Assembly: GCF_000496075.1 (NCBI RefSeq)
Contig: NZ_AWXZ01000007.1
Span: 124,001-188,000, forward strand
Length of the DNA: 64,000 nucleotides
Direction: 5' to 3'
Source: Lutibaculum baratangense AMV1
GTDB taxonomy: Bacteria > Pseudomonadota > Alphaproteobacteria > Rhizobiales > Tepidamorphaceae
The position numbers and the translations under genes were made by a program. The number at the start of each line of letters is the position of its first letter. The first letter of the stretch is position 1. Positions 9,092-18,669 of the stretch are shown here, piece after piece. The notes below the pieces were generated by a model, which saw only the letters and a program-made list of their open reading frames with translations, did no database searches and was not told the DNA's origin.

Positions 9092-10146
9092 CACGAGACC
9101 CCCAGCATGCGGCGGTTCGCCGCCTCGTCCGTGCCACCGGCGGCGAAATCGTCGAACGCCTTCTCGGTGACGCGGATGATGTGGCCGGCGATGAAGGGAG
9201 CCCCTTCGGCCGCGCCCTGCTCGGGGTGCTTAAGGCAGCATTCCCACTCGAGGACGGCCCAGGAATCGTAGTCGTACTCGGCGAGCTTCGAGAAGATCGC
9301 GGAGAAATCGACCTGGCCATCGCCGAGGGAGCGGAAGCGCCCGGCGCGCTTGATCCACGGCTGGTAGCCGGAATAGACGCCCTGGCGGCCCGTCGGGTTG
9401 AACTCCGCATCCTTCACGTGGAAGGCGCAGATCTTCTCGTGATAGATGTCGATGAACTCGACATAGTCGAGCTGCTGCAGCACGAAGTGCGAGGGATCGT
9501 AGTTGATCTTGCAGCGCGGATGTTCGCCGGTCGCCTCGAGGAACATCTCGTAGGTCGCGCCGTCGAACACGTCCTCGCCGGGATGGATCTCGAAGCCGAC
9601 GTCGCAGCCCGCCTCGTCGAAAGCGTCGAGGATGGGCTTCCAGCGCTTGCCGAGTTCGGCGAACGCCGTCTCGACCAGCCCCGCCGGGCGCTGCGGCCAG
9701 GGGTAGAGATATGGCCAGGCGAGTGCTCCGGGGAAGCTCACATGGCTCTTGAAGCCGAAGTTCCGGCTGGCCTTCGCCGCCTTCATCATCTGGTCGACGG
9801 CCCATTCCTGCCGCGCCTTCGGATTTCCGCGAACCTCGGGTGCGGCGAAGCCGTCGAACGCTTCGTCGAAGGCCGGGTGGACCGCCACCAGCTGACCCTG
9901 CAGATGCGTCGAAAGATCCGTGATCTCGAGACCCGCCTCGCGGCAGACGCCGGTGACCTCGTCGCAGTAGTCCTTCGACTCCGCCGCCTTGCCGAGGTCG
10001 AAGAGCTGTCCTGCCCAGGTCGGGATCTGGATGCCCTTGTAGCCGTGACCGGCCGCCCATTCGGCAATGGCCGGAAGCGAGTTGAATGGCGCCTCGTCGC
10101 CCGCGAACTGGGCGAGGAAGATCGCCGGTCCCTTCATCGTCTTCAC
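9091..10146 (-). CDS. TIM-barrel sugar isomerase/epimerase (xylose isomerase-like fold)
   Basis: The 351-residue protein belongs to the AP-endonuclease-2/xylose isomerase-like TIM-barrel family. Metal-site elements are visible: FEIHPGED, NYDPSHF, CAFHVKDAE and a C-terminal LEWEC. The sequence begins MKTMKGPAIFLAQFAGD, which matches my memory of family N-termini and supports the GTG start at 10146 rather than the ATG at 10137. It overlaps the dehydrogenase start downstream and lies 134 bases after xylA. Members are usually paired with Gfo/Idh/MocA enzymes, as here. The true substrate is not known. Confidence 0.8.
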   Translation of the reverse strand: MKTMKGPAIFLAQFAGDEAPFNSLPAIAEWAAGHGYKGIQIPTWAGQLFDLGKAAESKDYCDEVTGVCREAGLEITDLSTHLQGQLVAVHPAFDEAFDGFAAPEVRGNPKARQEWAVDQMMKAAKASRNFGFKSHVSFPGALAWPYLYPWPQRPAGLVETAFAELGKRWKPILDAFDEAGCDVGFEIHPGEDVFDGATYEMFLEATGEHPRCKINYDPSHFVLQQLDYVEFIDIYHEKICAFHVKDAEFNPTGRQGVYSGYQPWIKRAGRFRSLGDGQVDFSAIFSKLAEYDYDSWAVLEWECCLKHPEQGAAEGAPFIAGHIIRVTEKAFDDFAAGGTDEAANRRMLGVS

Positions 10147-10280
10147 CTTGACGCGTCTCCCGTCTTGTGTTCGGCCGCGTTTGCCGCGGCGGCTTCTCGT
10201 TGAGCCGGCCCGGTGCCCCGCATCTCGCGGCGGGAGCGCCCGTCCTGGCCCTGATCTTCGTCGATGCGGCGTGCCGCCGT

Positions 10281-11591
10281 TCAGAAGAACCGGTTCACCA
10301 CCCCCTCGAGGTACTCCTGTCGTCCCGAACGCGGCTGCGGGTCGAGCGCCTTGTCCCCGACATGCCGGGCCAGATCGTCGAGGCTCATGCGCCCTCCGAG
10401 GATGTCGCGCCCGATGTCGCCGTTCCAGCCCGCGTAGCGCTCCTCCACCGCGCGGCTGAGCGTCCCGTCCTCCAGCAGCTCGGCCGCGGCCAGGAGGGCG
10501 CGGGCGATCGCGTCCATCGACGTCACATGGGCGTGGAGCAGGTCGTCCGGGTCGATCGACTGCCGCCTGATCTTCGCGTCGAAGTTCAGCCCGCCCTGCT
10601 CGAAGCCGCCGGCCTTCAGGATCTCGTACATCGCGAGGGTCAGCTCCGGCACGTTCATCGCGAACTGGTCGGTGTCCCAGCCGGACTGGTAGTCGCCGCG
10701 GTTGATGTCGATCGAGCCGAAGATGCCGAGCGCGGCGGCCATGGCGATCTCGTGCTCGAAGGAGTGGCCGGCGAGGATCGCGTGGTTCTGCTCGATATTC
10801 ACCCGGTACTCGTTCTCGAGCCCGAACCGCTTCAGCGTCCCGTAGATCGTCGACACGTCGTAGTCGTATTGGTGCTTCGTCGGCTCCTGAGGCTTCGGCT
10901 CGATCAGGAGCTGGCCCTCGAACCCGATTTTGGCCTTGTGCTCGGCGACGAGAGTGAGGAAACGGCCGTACTGCTCGATCTCGCGCGCGAGATCGGTGTT
11001 GAGCAAGGTCTCATAGCCCTCGCGCCCGCCCCAGAGCACGTAGTTCTGGCCGCCCAGCTCGTGGGTCACATCCATCGCGTTCTTCACCTGCGCGGCGGCA
11101 TAGGCGAAGAGCTCGGGATCGGGGTTGGTCGAGGCGCCGGCCATGAAGCGCCGGTTCGAGAAGAGGTTGGCGGTCCCCCAGAGGAGCCGGATGCCGGACT
11201 CCTCCATCTTGCGCCCCAGGAGATCGGCGATCTCCCTGACGTTGCGGTTCGAGTCCGCAAGGGTCGCTCCTTCCGGCGCGATGTCGCGATCGTGGAAGGT
11301 GAAGAAGGGTGCGTCGAGCAGCCGGAACATCTCGAAGGCGACGTCGGCCTTCGCCCGCGCGGCGTCGAGCGAGTCGGAGAACCAGGGCCGGTCGAACGTC
11401 GCTCCCCCGAACGGATCGCCCCCCGGCCACGTGAAGGAATGCCAGTAGCAGACGGCGAAGCGCAGATGCTCCCTCATCGTCCTGCCGGCCACGATCCGCT
11501 CCGGATCGTACCACCGGAACGCCAGAGGCTCCCCGGTGTTCGGCCCCTCGTAGCGGATCGGTTCCGTGCGCGTGAAGAAGCCTGTCGTCAT
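10281..11591 (-). CDS. xylA: xylose isomerase
   Basis: The 436-residue product matches the length of class II xylose isomerases, which convert D-xylose to D-xylulose using two divalent metals. The catalytic pair H100 and D103 lies in [12 protein letters not shown]. The metal-site segments [18 protein letters not shown] and [16 protein letters not shown] are intact, as is [16 protein letters not shown]. The ATG overlaps the xylB stop in an ATGA arrangement, so the two enzymes of the pathway are translationally coupled. The cassette's first gene encodes a LacI-type regulator that probably senses the sugar. Confidence 0.95.
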   Translation of the reverse strand: MTTGFFTRTEPIRYEGPNTGEPLAFRWYDPERIVAGRTMREHLRFAVCYWHSFTWPGGDPFGGATFDRPWFSDSLDAARAKADVAFEMFRLLDAPFFTFHDRDIAPEGATLADSNRNVREIADLLGRKMEESGIRLLWGTANLFSNRRFMAGASTNPDPELFAYAAAQVKNAMDVTHELGGQNYVLWGGREGYETLLNTDLAREIEQYGRFLTLVAEHKAKIGFEGQLLIEPKPQEPTKHQYDYDVSTIYGTLKRFGLENEYRVNIEQNHAILAGHSFEHEIAMAAALGIFGSIDINRGDYQSGWDTDQFAMNVPELTLAMYEILKAGGFEQGGLNFDAKIRRQSIDPDDLLHAHVTSMDAIARALLAAAELLEDGTLSRAVEERYAGWNGDIGRDILGGRMSLDDLARHVGDKALDPQPRSGRQEYLEGVVNRFF

Positions 11592-13060
11592 GCGGCCATT
11601 GCCTCCCTGATGGCTGGGTAGAGCGCGCGGTAGCGGCGCAGGCGCGCCTGGCGCGCCTCGTGCCGGGCGGGCACGGGTTCGATGGACCTGTGGATCGGCG
11701 GCGGCGCCAGAACGGCCGCGGGATCGGCGCCGGCCGCGACCATTGCGAGCCTCGCCGCGCCGAAGGCGCCGCCAAACTCACCAGCGACCGGCACGTCGAG
11801 TGGCACGCCCAGCGTATCGGCGATGATCTGGAGCCATGCGTCGGAGCGCGAGCCGCCGCCGACCGCGACGGCGCTCTCGACGCGCGTTCCGGTGTGCGCC
11901 AGCGCGTCGAGGCTGTCGGCGAAGGCGAAGGCGACGCCCTCCATCAGCGCCGCTGTGAGCGCTGCGCGGTCGGCGCCGTAGTCGAGCCCGACGAAGCTGC
12001 CGCGGATCTTCGCGTCGTTGTGGGGCGTGCGCTCGCCCGCGAGATAGGGCAGGAAGATCGGCCCCTCCGTCCGCGAGGCATCGACCGCCGCGGCGAGAGC
12101 GCCGGCATCCTCTTCAAGCGTTCGGCTCAACCATTGCATCGCGCCGCCTGCCGAGAGGATGACGCCCATCTGGTGCCAGGTCTGTGGCAGGGCGTGGCAG
12201 AAGGCGTGGACCGCACTCTGGGGATTGGGGCGGAAGCGATCGTTGGCGGCGAAGAGGACGCCGGAGGTGCCGAGGGAAAGGAAGGCCTGGCCGGCCGTGA
12301 CGACGCCGACGCCGCAGGCCGAGGCGGCATTGTCGCCTCCGCCACCGGCGACGACCGTCCGCTCCGACATTCCCCACCGCGCCGCCAGTTGCGGCCGCAG
12401 CGTTCCCGACACCTCGCTCCCTTCGACGAGGCGGGGCATGTGGGAGCGGGAAAGGCCGGTGGCGGCGAGAAGCTCCTCGCTCCAGTCCCGCATCGCCACG
12501 TCGAGCCAAGCGGTGCCCGAAGCGTCAGACATGTCGGAGACGTGCTCACCTGTTAGCCAGAGGCGCAGATAATCCTTCGGCAGGAGGACACGTGCGGTGT
12601 TCTCGAAGACGGCCGGCTCGTTCCGCGCCACCCAGACGAGCTTCGGCGCCGTGAAGCCGGGAAAAACGATAGTGCCCGTCAGGCTGCGGAATACCGGGAT
12701 TGCGTCCAGCGCGAGCGCCTCCTCGTGGGAGCGTACGTCGTCCCACAGGATCGCGGGCCTGAGCGGGCGGTCCGAAGCGTCGAGCAGGGTCGCGCCATGC
12801 ATCTGGCCCGAGAGGCCGACCGCCCGCACCTGCGCCATCTCCGCAGGCATAAGCCGCGCGAGGTCGTCGAGCGCGGTTTCCGCCGCGGCGATCCAGGCGG
12901 CGGGCTCCTGCTCCGACCAGCCGGGATGTGGCCGCGAGACCGCGAGAGGAGCTTCGGCATGGCCGACCACACGCTGGTCCTCGCCGACGAGCACCGCCTT
13001 CAGGGACGACGTTCCGAGGTCCAGACCGAGGAAGTGGGAGGGGCGCACCTCAGCCATCAT
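11588..13060 (-). CDS. xylB: xylulokinase
   Basis: This 490-residue FGGY-family kinase phosphorylates D-xylulose to D-xylulose 5-phosphate, feeding the pentose phosphate pathway. The N-terminal phosphate-binding loop [12 protein letters not shown], the segment [11 protein letters not shown], and the C-terminal [12 protein letters not shown] are all present. ATG codons at 13060 and 13057 are adjacent, and the first overlaps the stop of the regulator gene. The 3' end overlaps xylA. The kinase and isomerase together support xylose as at least one substrate of the cassette. Confidence 0.93.
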   Translation of the reverse strand: MMAEVRPSHFLGLDLGTSSLKAVLVGEDQRVVGHAEAPLAVSRPHPGWSEQEPAAWIAAAETALDDLARLMPAEMAQVRAVGLSGQMHGATLLDASDRPLRPAILWDDVRSHEEALALDAIPVFRSLTGTIVFPGFTAPKLVWVARNEPAVFENTARVLLPKDYLRLWLTGEHVSDMSDASGTAWLDVAMRDWSEELLAATGLSRSHMPRLVEGSEVSGTLRPQLAARWGMSERTVVAGGGGDNAASACGVGVVTAGQAFLSLGTSGVLFAANDRFRPNPQSAVHAFCHALPQTWHQMGVILSAGGAMQWLSRTLEEDAGALAAAVDASRTEGPIFLPYLAGERTPHNDAKIRGSFVGLDYGADRAALTAALMEGVAFAFADSLDALAHTGTRVESAVAVGGGSRSDAWLQIIADTLGVPLDVPVAGEFGGAFGAARLAMVAAGADPAAVLAPPPIHRSIEPVPARHEARQARLRRYRALYPAIREAMAA

Positions 13061-14112
13061 GGCAGGTTGTCCCTCAGGAAGATGTCGATGCGGATCTGCT
13101 CCTGCTCCGCGACGAGCGGCTCGGCCAGGCAGTGCGCGAGAAGCACCCTGGCGGCCGACCGCGCCTCGTGTCCCGGGTTCTGGTTGATGACGGCGTCGAA
13201 GACCCCGTGGAGAAGATATCGCCGGGCGGGCTCGGTGAGTTCGTGCCCGATCACGACGAGGTCCTGCGCGCGACCCGATTCCTCGAGCGCCGCCCCGAGG
13301 CCGCGCGTGCCGCCGCCGACGTTATAGAGGCCGACCAGATCAGGGTGTGACTTGAGAAGCGCTGCCGCCGCGGCCTTCGTCATCTCGGTGTTGTCGCGCC
13401 CTTGCACGACGGGCAGCAGCTCCACTGAGGGATATTCCCCGCTCAGCACCTGGCTGAAGCCGAACTGCCGCTCCATGTGGTCGCGCAGGCCGAGCGATCC
13501 GACGATCACGCCGACCTTGCCGCGCCGCCCCGCCAGGAACCGCCCCATCAGGCTGCCCGCGGTCCTGCCGGCGGCCGTGTTGTTGATGCCGACATAGTGC
13601 TGCCGCTTCGAGGACGGCACGTCGGAGACGAGCGTCACGACGGCGACGCCCGACCGCACGAGGTCGTCGATCGCGGCGCGAACGAGAGGATCGTCGTAGG
13701 CGACGACGGCAACGCCCTGGTAGATGGTGCCGAGCGAATCCAGGGCCGCCGCCAGCACGACGGGATCGAACACGTCGACCTGCCTGATCTCGGCGGAGGC
13801 GCGCTGACCGTAGAGCCATTCCGCCGTCGCCTCGACCTGCTGGCCGAGCGCGGCCATGAACGGGTTCGTGCCCGCAGGCAGGATGAAGCAGAACCGGAAG
13901 CTCGACCCGCGGGCCAGCCGCGCCGCCAGCGGATCGACGCGGTAGCCCAACTTCTCCATCGCCTGCCGCACGCGGGTGGCCGTGCCCTCGCGCACGCCGG
14001 GGCGATTGTTGAGCACGCGGTCGACGGTGGCCAGCGAGACCTCGGCCTCCCGCGCCACGTCGTCCAGCGTCACCCTCTCGATCGCCGTGCTCATGCGGCA
14101 CAGCTTATCCAT
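13057..14112 (-). CDS. LacI-family regulator of the pentose cassette
   Basis: The protein has an N-terminal LacI helix-turn-helix (TLDDVAREAEVSLATVDRVLNNRPGV) followed by a periplasmic-binding-like sugar domain. It is the first gene of the leftward cassette and overlaps xylB, so it probably regulates its own operon in response to a sugar. The start is uncertain: I took the second ATG of an ATGATG pair (14112), preceded by AGGA. The ATG at 14094 gives the shortest credible protein but has no ribosome site, and the frame is open to 14136. No clear palindromic operator was recognised upstream. Confidence 0.85.
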   Translation of the reverse strand: MDKLCRMSTAIERVTLDDVAREAEVSLATVDRVLNNRPGVREGTATRVRQAMEKLGYRVDPLAARLARGSSFRFCFILPAGTNPFMAALGQQVEATAEWLYGQRASAEIRQVDVFDPVVLAAALDSLGTIYQGVAVVAYDDPLVRAAIDDLVRSGVAVVTLVSDVPSSKRQHYVGINNTAAGRTAGSLMGRFLAGRRGKVGVIVGSLGLRDHMERQFGFSQVLSGEYPSVELLPVVQGRDNTEMTKAAAAALLKSHPDLVGLYNVGGGTRGLGAALEESGRAQDLVVIGHELTEPARRYLLHGVFDAVINQNPGHEARSAARVLLAHCLAEPLVAEQEQIRIDIFLRDNLP

Positions 14113-14208
14113 CATTTCCTGAGGTGCGCAACTCATCCCATCATCGGCGCGGCGAGCCGTGTGGCGCCACGGGAGAGTAGTGCCGGCATTGGAACGAGGA
14201 AGGGGCCT

Positions 14209-14841
14209 CTATGGCCGGGATGGACGACGGACAGCTCTCACTCGCCCGCTCGATCCCCCACCGCAGAAGAACCGATCACGACCGTTCGACTCCAGGCCGG
14301 AAACGATGGTGCCCCTGGGCATCTGGAGCGCCTCCAGCACCTCTCCCGTCGCAGGATCGACCCGCCGCAGCTCGCTCTCATCCTCCTGCCAGGTGCCGTG
14401 CCACAGTTCGCCCTCGACCCAGGTGACGCCGGTCACGAACCGATTCGACTCGATCGTCCGCAGGACCGCCCCCGTTTCCGGATCGATCTGCTGGATCTTG
14501 CGTCCGCGGTACCGCCCCACCCAGAGGAAACCCTCCGCCCAGGCGAGCCCTGCCCCGCCACCGGGCAGCGGCACGGTAGACACCACAGACCCGCTTTCGG
14601 GATCGATTTTCTGGATGTGCTCGCCGGCAATCTGGAACAGGTGAGCACCGTCATAGGCCGTGCCCGCATCCGCACTGACGTCGATGACGCGGGGTGCTTC
14701 CTCTCCGTCCGGGTCGAAGCCGTTCAACCGGTCGCCCGACCCGAACCAGATCCGCCTTCCGTCATAGGTGACGCCATGGACGCTCTCCACGCCCGGGAAA
14801 GGCCCGTATTCCTCGATGATGTCCGCTGATGAGCGCTTCAT
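14209..14841 (-). CDS. beta-propeller protein, glutamine-cyclotransferase/PQQ-repeat-like
   Basis: The 210-residue product consists of repeating blade motifs such as DPDGEEAPRVID, DPESGSVVSTVPLPGG and DPETGAVLRTI, each followed by an aromatic-rich G-x-L-W or G-F-L-W strand. This is the pattern of a small propeller related to glutaminyl cyclotransferase and PQQ-type repeats. No signal peptide is visible, so it is probably cytoplasmic. The C-terminus (CGGGSSGRVRAVRRP) looks like a complete family ending. Catalysis cannot be claimed. It lies just downstream of the winged-helix regulator gene on the same strand. Confidence 0.7.
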   Translation of the reverse strand: MKRSSADIIEEYGPFPGVESVHGVTYDGRRIWFGSGDRLNGFDPDGEEAPRVIDVSADAGTAYDGAHLFQIAGEHIQKIDPESGSVVSTVPLPGGGAGLAWAEGFLWVGRYRGRKIQQIDPETGAVLRTIESNRFVTGVTWVEGELWHGTWQEDESELRRVDPATGEVLEALQMPRGTIVSGLESNGRDRFFCGGGSSGRVRAVRRPSRP

Positions 14842-14869
14842 GTTTTCCTCCCTGATCGCTCAGGAGACG

Positions 14870-16090
14870 CTAGCGGTCCCGAACCGCTCCCGTGAGTAAC
14901 AAGGCTGTCGGGAATCCGGGCACTGAAGGCGTGATCCATCGGCGCGATCGCGCGCGGCCTAGGGGTTGGACCCGGCCTTGCCTGCCGAGCTCCTCGAGGG
15001 CCCGCTGCACGCTGCGCTGGCTCGATCCCAGTGCAACCGCGAGGGCCGAGCTCGACCACGCCTGGCCGTCGGAGAGCAGGGCAAAGAGAGATCCGTGCGC
15101 CGCTTCGATCGGCGGTGTCAGCACCAGAACCTCCGATGCATGGTGAGGCACCAGTCGGTACCCCTTGCGGGTGGCTTCCACCCGCGCGACCTCCCGCAGT
15201 TCCTTGCGCAGTCGGCCCATCTCGACGCGCAATCGGGCACGGTGGGATTCGTCGGCTTCCGAGGCGCGGAACACGCGCACGAGCAGAGCCTCCCGAGGCA
15301 CGTCGGCAGGCCAGGCTTCGGCCAGGGCACGCGCCAGTCCGAAGAGGACCGGTCGCCTCGCCAGAGGCAAGACGGAGTTCCGGGCGTGCACGGCAAGACG
15401 GGACGCATCCACGATCAGCGCCTGTGAGGACAACACGTCCTCGACCTCGCTCAGTAGGAGCGAGCGCGTTCCAGCGCGCGATATCAACCGCGCTGCAGGC
15501 GAGCCCAGTGCGTGAGCGACCGAATCGACCTCCTCGGTCAACGGTCCGATCGACGCCTCGCGCGCGGCACGCTGTGCCCGGGCGAGAGCCTCGTGGGCTT
15601 CTCGCGCTCGTATCCGGCGCATCGCGATGCCGGCCTCCACGAGATCGCAGGCTGTCGTCAGAGCCGGCGTCAGGGTCTCGCGATCGATCCGGCCGAGCGC
15701 CTGCGATGCTTCGTTGAGGCGCCCCAGCAGCAGGAGGCGGCGAGCCTTGATGTAGAGAGCGAAGGCGGCGTTCACCCGGTCGCCCCGTCCTGCGAGCGTC
15801 GCGTGCGCCGTGTCCAGCATCTCGTCCGACCAGGCGAGGTCGCGAGATGCCAGCGCGATCTCGGCCTCCGCTATGGCGCATCGCGCCCGTTCGACCGCCT
15901 CGCGAGGCCCGAAGGCCCGCCCGGCCCGCTTCAGGAGCTCTCTGGCCCGCGCCAGGTCGCCGAGCTGGGCCATCGCGATGCCACGGAGGGCGAGCGCCGT
16001 AGCGTCGTCACGAAGCGCGACGTGGTTCAGCGCCAGGAGGGGATCGCCCGCGGCCAGGGCGCGCGCGGCAGCGGTGATCAGCGAGTCCAT
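14870..16090 (-). CDS. winged-helix regulator with alpha-helical repeat domain
   Basis: The 406-residue cytoplasmic protein has an N-terminal half of Ala/Leu-rich helical hairpins like TPR units (for example RGIAMAQLGDLARARELLKRA). A central segment, roughly residues 245-330, resembles an OmpR/SARP-type domain (DESHRARLRVEMGRLRKEL, KGYRLVP). A C-terminal winged helix follows (SSSALAVALGSSQRSVQRALEELGRQGRV). I chose the ATG at 16090 because the product then begins as family members do, although no good ribosome site is present. It diverges from the DUF899 gene, which it may regulate. The ligand is unknown. Confidence 0.75.
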   Translation of the reverse strand: MDSLITAAARALAAGDPLLALNHVALRDDATALALRGIAMAQLGDLARARELLKRAGRAFGPREAVERARCAIAEAEIALASRDLAWSDEMLDTAHATLAGRGDRVNAAFALYIKARRLLLLGRLNEASQALGRIDRETLTPALTTACDLVEAGIAMRRIRAREAHEALARAQRAAREASIGPLTEEVDSVAHALGSPAARLISRAGTRSLLLSEVEDVLSSQALIVDASRLAVHARNSVLPLARRPVLFGLARALAEAWPADVPREALLVRVFRASEADESHRARLRVEMGRLRKELREVARVEATRKGYRLVPHHASEVLVLTPPIEAAHGSLFALLSDGQAWSSSALAVALGSSQRSVQRALEELGRQGRVQPLGRARSRRWITPSVPGFPTALLLTGAVRDR

Positions 16091-16213
16091 CGCATTCGCG
16101 CCAAGCTTGTCACTCTCACCCCGCCCGTCCCGGCTCCTAATCTCGCCCTCACCAGCAAACGGCCCGTCGCACCGGCATCGCCGATGGACGGCCCCCGGCA
16201 ATGGAGAGCATCA

Positions 16214-17029
16214 GTGACGCTACACCCGACTGGAACGCGCAAGGAATGGCTGGCCGCGCGGCTGAGCCTGATGGAGGCAGAGAAGGAGTTGACGAGACAG
16301 AGCGACGAGCTCGCACGGCGTCGGCAGGCACTGCCATGGGTCCGCGTGGACAAGGACTACGTGTTCGAGACGGAACACGGCTCCGCCTCGCTGGCGGACC
16401 TGTTCGCCGGCCGCTCCCAGCTCCTCGTCTATCACTTCATGTTCGGGCCCGACTACAAGGCCGGATGCCCGTCCTGCTCGGCCATAGCCGACGGGTTCGA
16501 CGGGTTCGCGAAGCACCTCGCCCACCACGACGTCATGCTGACGGCCGTGTCCAGGGCGCCCATCCAGAAGCTGGCCCTCTACAGGAGGCGGATGGGATGG
16601 AGCTTCCCGTGGGCCTCCTCCTTCGGCAGCGACTTCAATGCCGACTTCGCGGCGAGTTTCACCGAGGAACAGCAGCGCGACGGGGCGATCACCTACAACT
16701 ACCGCCGCGAGCCTGCCTTCCACCCGACCGAGGAGGCCCCGGCGATTCCGACGCGGACGACACCCGACGTGCCTGCCACGGCAGCATCCATGTCCGGCAC
16801 AGACGTCGCCACCTACGCCCGCGAAAGGCCCGGCATGAGCGCGTTCATCCTCGATGACGGCGTCGTCTACCACACCTACTCGACCTACGCGCGCGGGCTC
16901 GACGTGCTCTGGGGCGCCTATCAGTGGCTCGACCGCGCCCCGAAGGGCCGCAACGAAACAGGCTACTGGTGGCGCCGTCGCGACGAGTACGACGCCCCGC
17001 GTGTTCCTGCGCAGGCAGATGCAGGATGA
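16214..17029 (+). CDS. DUF899 thioredoxin-like protein
   Basis: The 271-residue product matches the DUF899 family, which has a thioredoxin-like fold. Landmarks are PWVRVDKDYVF at 41-51, HFMFGPDYKAGCPSCS with a CPSC redox-type motif at C85 and C88, and the C-terminal ARGLDVLWGAYQWLD and GYWWRRRDEY. I chose the GTG at 16214 because GGAGA lies seven bases upstream; the ATG at 16184 has no such site. The gene diverges from the winged-helix regulator and overlaps the next small membrane-protein gene by four bases. The function of the family is unproven. Confidence 0.82.
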   Translation: MTLHPTGTRKEWLAARLSLMEAEKELTRQSDELARRRQALPWVRVDKDYVFETEHGSASLADLFAGRSQLLVYHFMFGPDYKAGCPSCSAIADGFDGFAKHLAHHDVMLTAVSRAPIQKLALYRRRMGWSFPWASSFGSDFNADFAASFTEEQQRDGAITYNYRREPAFHPTEEAPAIPTRTTPDVPATAASMSGTDVATYARERPGMSAFILDDGVVYHTYSTYARGLDVLWGAYQWLDRAPKGRNETGYWWRRRDEYDAPRVPAQADAG

Positions 17030-17301
17030 CCCTTCCCCCACGCCAAGCCCACGCCGCCCCCCGATCGGGGGGCGGCCCGGGCGTCGATGCCGCCGCCTGG
17101 CTTTCGCTCGCGGCGGCACCGACCTTCGCCACGATGACGCTTCTGACCGCTCTCCCCGCGGTAGGCCCCGGGGCGCTCTGCCTTTCGCCGCGAGTTGGCC
17201 CAGATTTCGGGAGTATGCCGGTGATGTACGCGCTGATGGCGGCGCTTCACCTGGCGCCATGGCTCAACCTGGTGGCGCGGAGCCGCTTGTCCGCACGCTG
17301 A
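17026..17301 (+). CDS. small membrane protein coupled to the DUF899 gene
   Basis: The start overlaps the DUF899 stop as ATGA, so co-translation is likely. The 91-residue product has a polar, Gly/Pro-rich N-terminus and then two hydrophobic segments: about residues 30-47 (LAAAPTFATMTLLTALPA) and 65-84 (MPVMYALMAALHLAPWLNLV). It ends with a short basic tail. I recognise the second segment only loosely as a common partner of DUF899 proteins. No enzymatic motif is present, and an inner-membrane location is predicted. Confidence 0.6.
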   Translation: MTLPPRQAHAAPRSGGGPGVDAAAWLSLAAAPTFATMTLLTALPAVGPGALCLSPRVGPDFGSMPVMYALMAALHLAPWLNLVARSRLSAR

Positions 17302-17412
17302 GGCGGCCGCGGGGACTGGTCTGGCACCATCACCGACCAGTGGAGCGTTGAAACCCGTGGCGCCGCTGCTATCGTCCGGGGCAACGCATGAAACCCGGCA
17401 GAGGCAGCTTGA

Positions 17413-18669
17413 ATGAACATCCGCGAAACGGTCCAGTCCCCGCAGATCGACCCGCAGAAGATCGACCGCCTCGCAGAGCTCGCCATCAGGGTGGGCCTGC
17501 GCCTCGAGCCGGGGCAGGACCTGCTCGTGACGGCCCCCGTCGCGGCTCTGCCCCTGGTGCGCCGAATAGCCGTCCACGCATATGAGGCGGGTGCCGGCCT
17601 CGTGACGCCGTTCCTGTCCGACGAGGAGATCGCCCTCGCCCGCTACCGCCACGCCAGGAACGAGAGCTTCGACCGGGCCCCCGCCTGGCTCTACGAGGGG
17701 ATGGGGAAGGCGTTCGACGGCAACACGGCCCGTCTGGCGATCGTGGGCGAGGACCCGATGCTGCTGGCCGATCAGGACCCAGAGAAGGTGGGGCGAGCCG
17801 GCAAGGCCAACGCGATCGCCTACGGCCCGGCGCGGGATCGGATCACGGCCTTCTCCATCAACTGGAACATCGTCGCCTATCCCACCCCCGGCTGGGCCCG
17901 CCGCGTGTTTCCCGACCTCCCGGAGGACGAAGCGCTCGCGCGGCTGGCCGACGCGATCTTCAGCGCGTCCCGTGCCGACGGGCCCGACCCGCTTGCGGAC
18001 TGGCAGCGGCACAATGGCGAGCTCCGCGCCCGCTCGGCCTGGCTGAACGAGCGGCGCTTCCATTCGCTGCACTACACGGGCCCCGGAACCGACCTCACGA
18101 TCGGCCTCGCAGACGGGCACGAGTGGATGGGCGGCGAGTCCCGGGCACGCAACGGCATAACCTGCAACCCGAACATCCCGACCGAGGAGGTCTTCACCAC
18201 GCCGCACGCCCACCGTGTCGAGGGCTTCGTCCGATCCACCAAGCCGCTGTCGCACCAAGGCAGCCTGATCGACGGGATCGAGGTGCGGTTCGAAGGCGGC
18301 CGCATCGTCTCCGCCAAGGCGTCACGGGGCGAAGCGGTGCTCCACAAGCTCCTCGACACCGACGAAGGCGCCCGGCGGCTCGGGGAGGTCGCCCTCGTCC
18401 CGCACAGCTCCCCGATCTCGCAGAGCAGGCTCCTCTTCTACAACACGCTCTTCGACGAGAACGCAGCCTGCCACATCGCGCTCGGCCAGTGCTACTCGAA
18501 GTGCTTCGTCGACGGAGAGACGCTCACCGACGACGAGATCATCGCGCGGGGCGGCAACCGAAGCTTCATCCACGTCGACTGGATGATCGGTTCGAACGAG
18601 CTGGACATCGACGGCGTGCACGCCGACGGAAGGCGTGAGGCAGTCTTCCGGAAGGGCGAGTGGACGTGA
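17413..18669 (+). CDS. M29-family metallo-aminopeptidase (AmpS/aminopeptidase T type)
   Basis: The 418-residue protein matches the M29 aminopeptidase family, cytosolic dimetal enzymes that release N-terminal residues from peptides. The C-terminal metal-site region is intact: NPNIPTEEVFTTPH, NTLFDENAACHIALGQCY and SFIHVDWMIGS contain the Glu, His, Tyr and Asp ligands expected of the family. Length is normal. The ATG at 17413 follows AGAGGCAG. The gene seems to be a single unit; the next gene begins after a gap of over 180 bases. Confidence 0.88.
   Translation: MNIRETVQSPQIDPQKIDRLAELAIRVGLRLEPGQDLLVTAPVAALPLVRRIAVHAYEAGAGLVTPFLSDEEIALARYRHARNESFDRAPAWLYEGMGKAFDGNTARLAIVGEDPMLLADQDPEKVGRAGKANAIAYGPARDRITAFSINWNIVAYPTPGWARRVFPDLPEDEALARLADAIFSASRADGPDPLADWQRHNGELRARSAWLNERRFHSLHYTGPGTDLTIGLADGHEWMGGESRARNGITCNPNIPTEEVFTTPHAHRVEGFVRSTKPLSHQGSLIDGIEVRFEGGRIVSAKASRGEAVLHKLLDTDEGARRLGEVALVPHSSPISQSRLLFYNTLFDENAACHIALGQCYSKCFVDGETLTDDEIIARGGNRSFIHVDWMIGSNELDIDGVHADGRREAVFRKGEWT

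Noticed and set aside
13477-14829. Long plus-strand frame across the LacI-type regulator and the beta-propeller gene
   Set aside because: It is antisense to two well-supported genes and encodes no recognisable domain.
14872-14888. Short hairpin AGCGGT/ACCGCT after the winged-helix regulator gene, considered as a terminator
   Set aside because: The 6-bp stem has no T-run and overlaps the stop codon, so support is too weak.
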